Part shown: positions 1-7,476 of the stretch, one piece after another
Layout: each line of letters starts with the position of its first letter
How positions within the stretch are numbered: the first letter of the stretch is position 1
DNA from: Opitutaceae bacterium
GTDB taxonomy: Bacteria > Verrucomicrobiota > Verrucomicrobiia > Opitutales > Opitutaceae
Direction of reading: 5' to 3'
DNA: 7,476 bases
NCBI GenBank assembly: GCA_005786775.1
Contig: SYDD01000012.1
Coordinates: 1-7,476, forward strand
Position numbers and translations under genes: made by a program
Notes under the pieces: model-generated
Seen by the model: the letters and a program-made list of their open reading frames with translations, nothing else
What the model was told of the DNA's origin: nothing
The model's database searches: none

Positions 1-90
1 CAGCTGCTCGATCTCGGCGTGATGTCCTTCGCCACCGATCACCCGGACGTTGCCGTCCGCGAGGTTAACGCCTACCTCGCCCGGCCGTGA
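1..90 (+). CDS. Probable glycerophosphodiester phosphodiesterase, C-terminal end only (5' truncated by window)
   Basis: Only the last 29 codons are present, open from base 1 and ending in TGA at 88-90. The peptide contains LLDLGVMSFATDHPD followed by a short helix-like tail. This resembles the closing strand and helix of the GDPD TIM barrel, where a G-V-(hydrophobic)-x-TD-x-P element is typical. Enzymes of this family hydrolyse glycerophosphodiesters such as glycerophosphocholine or glycerophosphoethanolamine to glycerol phosphate and an alcohol. The stop codon overlaps the GTG start of the glycerol-1-phosphate dehydrogenase, and the downstream genes handle glycerol phosphate, which supports the call. 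The catalytic His and Glu/Asp residues lie outside the window, so identity rests on one motif plus context. It could be another TIM-barrel protein. Confidence 0.65.
   Translation, partial: QLLDLGVMSFATDHPDVAVREVNAYLARP
87..90 (+). promoter_or_regulatory. GTGA stop-start overlap (translational coupling)
   Basis: The GTG start of the glycerol-1-phosphate dehydrogenase shares four bases with the TGA stop of the preceding gene. There is no purine-rich ribosome-binding site in the preceding bases (ctacctcgcccggcc). Initiation is therefore likely to depend on ribosomes finishing the upstream gene. The coupling is inferred from layout. Confidence 0.6.
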
Positions 91-1475
91 AGCACCGCGC
101 CCCGCATCCCCGCGACGCCCTCCAAGAGGCCCTGGCGGCGGCGCGCGAGACGCGGGCGCTGGCCCTCGGCCCCGGCGTCGTCGCGGAGACGGGTGCCCTC
201 TTCGCGCGGCACTTCCCCGGCGCACCCGCCGTAGTGGTGGCCGATCTGGCCACCCACGCGCTGGCGGGGGAGGCGGTGCGCGCCGCGCTCGACCGGGCGG
301 GTGTGCGCCAGGAACGGCCGTATCTCTTCGCCGAACGCGCGCCGCACGCCGAGATGGACGTGGTGGAACGTCTGGAGCAGGCGCTGCGGGGGCACGCGGC
401 AGTGCCGGTCGCGGTGGGCTCCGGCACCATCAACGACCTCGTCAAGTTGGCGTCCCACCGCACGGGACGAGAATCCTACCTGTGCGTGGCGACTGCCGCC
501 TCGATGGATGGTTACACCGCGTACGGCGCCTCCATCACGGCGGCGGGGGCCAAACAGACCTTCGCCTGCCCGGCGCCCCGGGTGGTGGTGGCGGACCTAG
601 CGGTGATCGGACGCGCGCCCCCCGAACGCACCGCCGCCGGCTACGCGGACCTGCTGGCCAAGGTGACCGCCGGAGCCGACTGGATTTTGGCCGACGCGCT
701 GGGCGCAGAGCCAATTGATCGCCGGGCCTGGGGCATCGTGCAGGGTGGCCTGCGCGAGGCCCTGGCGGATCCGGCCGGCGCCCGCGCGGGCGAACCGGGG
801 GCACTGGGCCGACTGGTCGAGGGCCTCATGCTAGGCGGCCTGGCGATGCAATGGGCGCAGACGAGCCGGCCGGCCTCGGGCGCCGAGCATCAGTTCAGCC
901 ACCTGTGGGATATGGAGGGCCACACCCACCGCGGCGAGGCCCCGGCCCACGGCTTCAAGGTGGGTGTGGCCACCGTGGCCGTTGCACGCCTGTACGAAGC
1001 CCTGCTCGCCACCGACCTCGACCGCGTGGATCCGGCGGCCACCGCGCGGGCGTGGGCGGAATATGGCCAGCCAGACGAAGCCCACCTGCGCGCCCTGTTC
1101 GCGGGCACGGAGTTCGTTGAGACCGCCGTGACGGAGACCCGCGCCAAAGCCGCCAGCGCAGCGGAAGTCCGCGCGCAGCTCGAACGCCTGCGGAAGGGCT
1201 GGCCAGACCTGCGGGCGCGGCTGCAGGCGCAACTCCTGCCGGCGGAGGACCTGCGGCGGCGGTTGCGGCTCGCGGGAGCGCCGGTGGAACCGGAGGAGAT
1301 TGGCCTGAGCCGCGCGCGGCTGCGCGCGTCCTTCCGTCGCGCCGGGCTGATCCGGCGGCGGTTCACCGTGCTGGACGTGGCGCTGCGTACGAGCCTGCTG
1401 GAGCCCCTCCTAGAAAACCTTTTTGGCACCGGCGGTCCGTGGGACCTCCAAGCACCGGCCCCAACCTTCTCTTGA
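87..1475 (+). CDS. egsA: sn-glycerol-1-phosphate dehydrogenase (EgsA/AraM family)
   Basis: A 462-residue protein of the iron-containing alcohol dehydrogenase/dehydroquinate synthase-like fold. The family reduces dihydroxyacetone phosphate to sn-glycerol 1-phosphate with NAD(P)H, reversibly, in the cytoplasm. It makes the archaeal lipid backbone and occurs in some bacteria (B. subtilis AraM). Visible marks: the nucleotide-binding GSGTINDLVK at residues 111-120, the substrate-pocket DGY at 141-143, and three expected metal ligands, Asp188 (GYADLLAK), His268 (SGAEHQFSH) and His288 (APAHGFKVGV). The C-terminal IRRRFTVLD element at 422-430 also fits the family. All catalytic residues look intact. 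The protein is longer than the roughly 390 residues usual for AraM, mainly at the C-terminal end. The GTG start is chosen because it overlaps the upstream TGA as GTGA, implying translational coupling. No Shine-Dalgarno sequence precedes it. Direction of the reaction in vivo cannot be read from sequence. Confidence 0.92.
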   Translation: MKHRAPHPRDALQEALAAARETRALALGPGVVAETGALFARHFPGAPAVVVADLATHALAGEAVRAALDRAGVRQERPYLFAERAPHAEMDVVERLEQALRGHAAVPVAVGSGTINDLVKLASHRTGRESYLCVATAASMDGYTAYGASITAAGAKQTFACPAPRVVVADLAVIGRAPPERTAAGYADLLAKVTAGADWILADALGAEPIDRRAWGIVQGGLREALADPAGARAGEPGALGRLVEGLMLGGLAMQWAQTSRPASGAEHQFSHLWDMEGHTHRGEAPAHGFKVGVATVAVARLYEALLATDLDRVDPAATARAWAEYGQPDEAHLRALFAGTEFVETAVTETRAKAASAAEVRAQLERLRKGWPDLRARLQAQLLPAEDLRRRLRLAGAPVEPEEIGLSRARLRASFRRAGLIRRRFTVLDVALRTSLLEPLLENLFGTGGPWDLQAPAPTFS

Positions 1476-1480
1476 CCCCA

Positions 1481-2788
1481 ATGACCCTCGCCACCCCCGC
1501 CTCTACCGCCGCGACGGCTACGGATTCGCTGTTCCGCTCCTGGCAAGTGCGAACCCTGGCCGGGACGATGTTTGGCTACGCCGCGTTCTACTTTGTCCGG
1601 AAGAACCTGAGCTTCGCGATGCCGGCCATGCAGGCGGACCTCGGCATTTCCAAGGCGGATCTCGGGATCTTTCTGACCCTACACGGCCTGCTTTATGGAG
1701 TGTCGCGCTTCGCTAACGGCGTGTGGGCCGACCGGGCAAACGCCCGCTACTTCATGGTCACGGGCCTGATGCTCTCGGTAGCGGCGAACGTCTGGTTCGG
1801 CTTCGGCTCGGAGGTACTCTGGCTCGGCGTCGCCTGGATGGTGAACGGCTGGGTGCAGGGGATGGGGTTCCCGCCCTGTTGTCGGCTGATGACCCACTGG
1901 TTCCGGCCCGAACGGCTGGCCTCGGTGATGGCGGTGTGGAACACCTCGCACTCGATCGGCGCCGCGCTCGCGAGCGTGGCCTGCGGCTACTTCGTCCTGC
2001 TAGGCTGGCGCTGGTGCTTCTTCGCCCCCGCGATGCTGTGCACCGTTGCCGGCGCGATCCTGTTCCTGCTGCTGCGCGACACCCCGCGCTCGGTGGGGTT
2101 ACCGGAATTGCGCATTGCAGGCGCGGAGCCGCCGGAGCCCGGCGCGGAGGACCCCGCGGCGCACCGCGCCTTCCTGCGCTCCCAGGTCTTCCGCAACTCC
2201 TTCATCTGGCACATCTGCCTCGCGAACTTCTTCGTCTACGTCCTCCGCTTTGCCGTCCTCGACTGGGGTCCGACGCTGCTGAAGGAGATGAAGCACTTCC
2301 CGCTGCAGCAGACCGGCTGGATGGTAGCGGCCTTCGAGGTCGCCGGCATCGGCGGGATGCTGCTGGCCGGCTGGGTGACGGACCGGGTCTTCGGCGGCCG
2401 CGGGGCGCGCACCTGCGTGTTCTGCATGGTCGGGGCGGCAGCGGCCCTCTGGGCCTTCTGGCAGTTCGCGACCACTCCGGCCGCGGCCACCGCCCTCCTC
2501 GCGGTCGCGGGCTTCTGCATCTACGGGCCCCAGGCGCTGATCGGCATCACCGCGGCCAACCTCGCCACCCGGCGGGCCGCCGCGACCGCTGCAGGCTTCA
2601 CCGGCCTCTTCGGCTACGCCAGTACGCTCGTCTCCGGCTGGGGCCTCGGCCTGCTGGTCGAAAAAGCCGGCTGGCACACCGCCTTCGGGGCCCTCCTCGG
2701 CGTGGGCGCCCTCGGCACCTTCCTCTTCCTCCTAGCTTGGCGCGCGCCCGCCCACGGCTACGGTTCACCCTCCGCTGCTCCCTCCTGA
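1481..2788 (+). CDS. glpT: GlpT-type organophosphate:phosphate antiporter (MFS, OPA family)
   Basis: A 435-residue, 12-helix major facilitator of the inner membrane with a hydrophilic central loop at about residues 200-240. OPA proteins exchange organic phosphates for inorganic phosphate. Family landmarks: FGYAAFYFVRKN at 31-42, GWVQGMGFPPC at 123-133, AVWNTSH at 151-157, FVYVLRFAVLDW at 251-262 and AGFTGLFGYA at 371-380. The phosphate-binding arginines of E. coli GlpT (Arg45 and Arg269) correspond to Arg40 and Arg256 here, and His165 to His157. E. coli Lys80 is replaced by Arg76 (YGVSR). Some stretches, such as ADRANARYFM and GPQALIG, look closer to the relative UhpC, so the exact substrate is uncertain; neighbouring genes favour glycerol phosphate. 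The ATG at 1481 is preferred over an in-frame GTG at 1439 because the latter would overlap the upstream gene by 37 bases and add a non-conserved leader. Confidence 0.85.
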   Translation: MTLATPASTAATATDSLFRSWQVRTLAGTMFGYAAFYFVRKNLSFAMPAMQADLGISKADLGIFLTLHGLLYGVSRFANGVWADRANARYFMVTGLMLSVAANVWFGFGSEVLWLGVAWMVNGWVQGMGFPPCCRLMTHWFRPERLASVMAVWNTSHSIGAALASVACGYFVLLGWRWCFFAPAMLCTVAGAILFLLLRDTPRSVGLPELRIAGAEPPEPGAEDPAAHRAFLRSQVFRNSFIWHICLANFFVYVLRFAVLDWGPTLLKEMKHFPLQQTGWMVAAFEVAGIGGMLLAGWVTDRVFGGRGARTCVFCMVGAAAALWAFWQFATTPAAATALLAVAGFCIYGPQALIGITAANLATRRAAATAAGFTGLFGYASTLVSGWGLGLLVEKAGWHTAFGALLGVGALGTFLFLLAWRAPAHGYGSPSAAPS

Positions 2789-2789
2789 C

Positions 2790-3643
2790 GTGCACCCGAC
2801 GCCCTCCCCCACTCCCGCCACCCTCGCGCGCCTCCGCGGGATCCGCCACGTGGCGCTGGATATGGACGGCACCATCTACCGCGGCGGGACCGTGTTCCCT
2901 TGGACCGGCCCATTCTTGGCGCGCCTCCGGGGCCTCGGGATCCGCTGGACCTTCCTGACGAACAACCCGTCGAAGAGCGCCGCGGATTACCTCGCGCACC
3001 TCGGCCGCATGGGCATCCCGGCCGGGCCGGACGAGCTGCACACCTCCGCCCAGGCGACCATCGGCTGGCTCCAGCGCCACCGCCCCGCCTGGCGGCGCCT
3101 GTTCGTCTTGGGCACCCCCAGCATGCAGACGGAATTCGCCGCCGCCGGCTTCCTCCTCACCGCTGAAGACCCCGCGGACCCACCGGACGCCGTCGTCGTC
3201 GCCTTCGATCCCACCCTGACCTACGCCCGCCTCGGCCGCGCTGCCTGGTGGATCCAGCAAGGGAAACCCTACGTCGCGACCAACCCAGACCGCGTCTGCC
3301 CCACCGACCAGCCTACTGTCCTGGTGGACTGCGGCGCCCTCTGCGCGCTGCTCGCCAGCGCGACTTCACGGGAGCCCACCGTGGTTCTGGGCAAACCCGA
3401 TCCCGCGATGCTCGACGGCATTCTCGCCCGCCACGGGCTCCGGGCCGAGGAAGTCGCGATGGTTGGAGATCGGCTCTACACCGACGTGTTGATGGCCCAT
3501 CGGGCCGGTGCGCTGGGCGTGCTCGTCCTCTCCGGTGAAGCCACCGCCGCCGAGGCCGCTGCCGCCGATCCGGTCCCGCCTCTGGTCTTGCCGACGCTGG
3601 CCGAACTGGGAGATCTGCTCGCCGCCGCCCACTCCTCGCCGCG

Positions 3644-3647
<4 letters not shown>
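2790..3647 (+). CDS. HAD superfamily IIA phosphatase, NagD/AraL type
   Basis: A 285-residue cytoplasmic HAD phosphatase with all four motifs in order. Motif I is DMDGTIYRG (nucleophile Asp24, general acid Asp26), motif II is LTNNPSKS (56-63), motif III has Lys202 in LGKPDP, and motif IV is VGDRLYTD (Asp227 and Asp232). The region between motifs II and III is a large C2-type cap with TNPD at 164-167, as in NagD, B. subtilis AraL and mammalian phosphoglycolate/glycerol-3-phosphate phosphatase. The family acts on small sugar phosphates, p-nitrophenyl phosphate, pyridoxal phosphate or glycerol 3-phosphate; sequence alone does not settle the substrate. Its position between a glycerol-phosphate antiporter and GlpD suggests glycerol phosphate or a toxic by-product. 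The GTG start lies one base after the glpT stop, with no Shine-Dalgarno sequence. The stop overlaps the glpD start. Confidence 0.88.
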
Positions 3648-5119
<1,472 letters not shown>

Positions 5120-5125
5120 ACCGGC

Positions 5126-6523
5126 TTAACCAAGTTCCCAGCCCGGCCGATAGGTGCCGCGGATGATCGGATCGGCCTCGGGGCGACCCGACACCAACAG
5201 GTTGGCCGCATCCCATTGGATAGGCTTCTTGAGCCGAAGGGCGAGGTTACCGAGGTGGCCCAGCTCCGCCAGGTGGGCGCCGTAGGCGAAAGCGCTGCTC
5301 GCCGGCGCCCCGCCCTTGCAGGCGTTGATCCAATCGCGGTGATGGCCCTGCGAACGGACCAGCGTCGCCGCCGGCTTGGGCGCGGCCCGCAGGCTCTCCG
5401 GGAACAACCGCGGCGCGCCGCCGGCGCCATTACACTGAATCGCCCCTTTCTCACCGATGAAAAGCACCCCGCGGCCCGGCAGAGGGAAGCCTTCCAACGC
5501 GGCGGGCGCGACCGGACGCAAGCCACCGTCATACCACGTAACGCGCACCGGGGGCTGGCTGCCGCGCGCGGGGAAATCATACGTCACCAAGGCGCCGTGC
5601 GGGGCGATCTCCTCGTCCATCGGACCGGCAGCGTGCGCCTCGACCCGAGTTGGCAGCGGCAGGTCGAGCGCCCACGCAGCGGCGTCGAGGTCGTGGCTGG
5701 CAAAGTCGCCGATGCTGGAGCCCCCAAAATCCCAGAAATCGCGCCATGCGACCGGATGGTAGGCGGAATGGTAACCGCGAGGGGACCGGGGGCCGAGCCA
5801 GAGGTCCCAGTTCATGCCCTCCGGTACGGCGGGCGACCCATCGGGACGGGTGGTCAACGTAGGGTTCCAGCGCTTCGTGCCAACCCACGCGTGCACCTCG
5901 CGGACCGCACCAATCATCCCGGCTTGGATGGCCTCGACCGTCTCGCGCATCCCGACCGTGGAATGACCCTGATTACCGGTCTGCGTGGCGAGACCCGTCT
6001 CGCGGGCGACCCGGGCGACCTCGCGGGCCTCGAAAATGTTATGGGTGAGCGGCTTCTCGCAGTAAACGTGCTTCCCAGCGCGCAGGGCCCGGAGCGATAC
6101 CACCGCGTGGAGGTGATCCGGCGTGGCGCAGAGTACCGCGTCGACCGCCCGCTCCTTCTCCAACAACACCCGAAAGTCCTCGTAAGCCGCGCAGCGGAAG
6201 TTCGGCGTTTGGGCGGCGTAATGCGCCTCTACTGCAGCCTGCGCGGGGTCGCGACCACCGGTGCCCTTGTAGTAAAACGCCTCCAGACTGAACGTGCGCG
6301 CCGGATCGGCCACCGCGATCACCTGCACATCCGCCAGCGCAAGGAGCTCGCGTAGGTTTTGAAGACCACGCCCGCCGACTCCGACCACCGCGACATTCAC
6401 CTTCTCGCTGGGCGGCACGAACTTGGGTCCACCGAGGAGCGCACGGGGGAGCACCTGGATCGTGGCGGCGGCCGCGACGGAGGTGCGGAGGAAACGACGG
6501 CGGGTGGAGGGCGTGACTTTCAT
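5126..6523 (-). CDS. Tat-exported Gfo/Idh/MocA family oxidoreductase
   Basis: A 465-residue protein with a twin-arginine signal near the N-terminus (TRRRFLRTS, residues 7-15), then a small-residue/hydrophobic segment to about residue 31, so it is probably exported folded to the periplasm. The Rossmann domain starts at VNVAVVGVGGRG (42-53). The catalytic EKP is at 156-158 within KHVYCEKPLTHN. The C-terminal domain carries IGDFASHDLDAAAWAL (271-286). The family oxidises or reduces sugars and inositols with NAD(P); periplasmic members usually keep a tightly bound cofactor. Many Verrucomicrobiota and Planctomycetes encode large paralogous sets of this exported type. The ATG at 6523 is chosen because it places the RR motif at the expected distance; an in-frame extension to 6592 would overlap the upstream gene and bury the signal. 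It lies 7 bases after the beta-propeller gene on the same strand. Substrate unknown. Confidence 0.9.
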   Translation of the reverse strand: MKVTPSTRRRFLRTSVAAAATIQVLPRALLGGPKFVPPSEKVNVAVVGVGGRGLQNLRELLALADVQVIAVADPARTFSLEAFYYKGTGGRDPAQAAVEAHYAAQTPNFRCAAYEDFRVLLEKERAVDAVLCATPDHLHAVVSLRALRAGKHVYCEKPLTHNIFEAREVARVARETGLATQTGNQGHSTVGMRETVEAIQAGMIGAVREVHAWVGTKRWNPTLTTRPDGSPAVPEGMNWDLWLGPRSPRGYHSAYHPVAWRDFWDFGGSSIGDFASHDLDAAAWALDLPLPTRVEAHAAGPMDEEIAPHGALVTYDFPARGSQPPVRVTWYDGGLRPVAPAALEGFPLPGRGVLFIGEKGAIQCNGAGGAPRLFPESLRAAPKPAATLVRSQGHHRDWINACKGGAPASSAFAYGAHLAELGHLGNLALRLKKPIQWDAANLLVSGRPEADPIIRGTYRPGWELG

Positions 6524-6530
6524 CGGGACT

Positions 6531-7476
6531 TCAGCGGCGGGACAGGCAGTAGAGGTGGGTCGCCGTGCGGATAAAGATCTCGCCGTCGGCAATTGCTGGA
6601 GTTGTCAAGGTATAGCTTCCATCAAGCGCATTCTTGGCGATCAAACGGTACTGGGGGCCGACCGCCACGACGGCGGTCTCGGCCGATTCACTGGTGATGT
6701 AAATCTTGCCGTCGGCCAGCGTGGGCGACCCGCTGGTGCGCCCGATCCCGGTGTTCTCCGGGCCGTAGACCTTCTCCCCCGTCTTGGCCCGCACGCAGGT
6801 GATAGCCCCTTGATCATCAACCATATAAAGATACTCTCCATCGGCTACCGGGGTCGGAACATCCGGGGAGCCGCGCTCCGTCCACTTCCACGCGAGGTGG
6901 CTGGTCGTGATGTCGCCCACACCGCCAGCCCGGAAGGCAAGGAATGGCTTTACGCGCGTAGGGACGAAGATCATCCCTTGGTGCACGAGGGGGGAGGCGA
7001 TGGTGCGGTAGTTCTTAGAATTATCGGGGTTCAGGCCGCCGCCGCGCCAGAGTTCGCGCCCAGTCGCAGGATCGTGGCCGGTGACGTAGCCGCCGCCGCC
7101 CACGACCACCTCGCGGCGGCCGTTGAGTTCGAGCAGGACGGGGGTGGTGTAGGCGTCCGGCGTCTCGTGTTCGGCGTCGGTGGGCCGGTCGACGCGCCAG
7201 AGCAGCTTCCCGTCGGAGGCGCGGAGGGCGAAGAGGTAGGAGGGGTCGTCGGTGTAGAGGCCCTGCAGGTTCTGGAAGATGAGGGCCTCCCCGACCAGTA
7301 GCGGCGAGGAGCCGTAGCCGAACTGGACCCCGAGTTTCCCGAAGGCCTTCTCCATGTTGAAGGTCCACTTCGGGTTGCCCGCGAAGTCGTAGCAGGCGAT
7401 GGCCCCGTTGCCGGAGGCGACCCAGACCAGCTTGCCGTCGGTCACCGGGGACGGCGACGACATGTTGTGCTTCATC
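6531..7476 (-). CDS. PQQ-like beta-propeller repeat protein (5' end outside window)
   Basis: The last 314 or more codons of a gene entering from the right edge. The ATG at 7475 is probably internal, because the protein already begins inside a repeat there (HNMSSPSPVTDGKLVWVA). Seven repeats of the pattern (S/T)-x-P-x-(V/L)-x-(D/G)-G-x-(hydrophobic run), often closed by D-x-x-(T/S)-G-x-x-x-W, can be counted. Numbering from that ATG, they start near residues 7, 56, 110, 160, 205, 249 and 291. This is the BamB/quinoprotein-type WD-like propeller. No cofactor-binding residues can be assigned, so it may be structural or a binding protein rather than a PQQ enzyme. Its stop is 7 bases before the Tat-exported oxidoreductase, suggesting co-transcription and a shared periplasmic role. 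A signal peptide would lie beyond the window. Confidence 0.85.
   Translation of the reverse strand, partial: MKHNMSSPSPVTDGKLVWVASGNGAIACYDFAGNPKWTFNMEKAFGKLGVQFGYGSSPLLVGEALIFQNLQGLYTDDPSYLFALRASDGKLLWRVDRPTDAEHETPDAYTTPVLLELNGRREVVVGGGGYVTGHDPATGRELWRGGGLNPDNSKNYRTIASPLVHQGMIFVPTRVKPFLAFRAGGVGDITTSHLAWKWTERGSPDVPTPVADGEYLYMVDDQGAITCVRAKTGEKVYGPENTGIGRTSGSPTLADGKIYITSESAETAVVAVGPQYRLIAKNALDGSYTLTTPAIADGEIFIRTATHLYCLSRR

Noticed and set aside
1439..1480. Upstream GTG extension of glpT by 14 codons
   Set aside because: It would overlap the dehydrogenase gene by 37 bases and adds residues with no family counterpart. The ATG at 1481 gives normal operon spacing.
1723..2958. 411-codon plus-strand frame overlapping glpT and the start of the phosphatase gene
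   Set aside because: The translation is low-complexity, rich in Arg, Gly, Leu and Pro, and crosses two well-supported genes in another frame.
5216..6355. 379-codon open frame on the plus strand opposite the Gfo/Idh/MocA gene
   Set aside because: Its translation is arginine- and glycine-rich with no recognisable domain, and the minus-strand frame gives a complete, motif-bearing oxidoreductase. It is an antisense shadow expected in G+C-rich DNA.
6524..6592. Upstream extension of the oxidoreductase by 23 codons
   Set aside because: It overlaps the propeller gene's coding end and would place the twin-arginine motif about 30 residues from the N-terminus; ATG 6523 gives a standard Tat signal.
6423..7301. 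292-codon plus-strand open frame opposite the beta-propeller gene
   Set aside because: It runs across the junction of two well-supported minus-strand genes and shows no domain motif; the opposite strand carries clear propeller repeats.

Overview
The window is gene-dense, strongly G+C-rich bacterial DNA with almost no intergenic space. A Tat-exported Gfo/Idh/MocA oxidoreductase paired with a PQQ-type beta-propeller protein, plus start codons without clear Shine-Dalgarno sequences, suggests a Verrucomicrobiota-like (perhaps Opitutaceae) or planctomycete-like heterotroph. This placement is inferred from gene style only; no phylogenetic marker is present.

Plus strand, 1-5119: a five-gene cluster for glycerol-phosphate metabolism, packed as one transcription unit. 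In order: the last 29 codons of a probable glycerophosphodiester phosphodiesterase (1-90); an sn-glycerol-1-phosphate dehydrogenase of the EgsA/AraM family (87-1475); a GlpT-type organophosphate:phosphate antiporter (1481-2788); a NagD/AraL-type HAD phosphatase (2790-3647); and an FAD-dependent glycerol-3-phosphate dehydrogenase, GlpD (3644-5119). The junctions are a 4-base GTGA overlap, a 5-base gap, a 1-base gap and a 4-base ATGA overlap. The promoter must lie left of the window.

Read together, the genes describe a route in which the diesterase releases glycerol phosphate from deacylated phospholipid headgroups and the antiporter imports it. Two dehydrogenases of opposite stereospecificity then converge on dihydroxyacetone phosphate: GlpD from the G3P enantiomer (electrons to quinone) and the EgsA-like enzyme from or to the G1P enantiomer (NAD(P)H). 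The phosphatase may drain excess glycerol phosphate or a side product. No glycerol kinase or glycerol facilitator is seen. Having both enantiomer-specific dehydrogenases in one bacterial operon is the most interesting feature of the window.

Minus strand, 7476-5126: a separate, convergent pair. A PQQ-like beta-propeller protein (start codon beyond the right edge) is followed 7 bases later by a Tat-signal Gfo/Idh/MocA oxidoreductase. This looks like a periplasmic carbohydrate-oxidation module unrelated to the glycerol-phosphate operon. The two units meet tail to tail with 6 bases between stop codons. No RNA gene, mobile element or CRISPR array was seen, and there is no gene-free stretch of any length.
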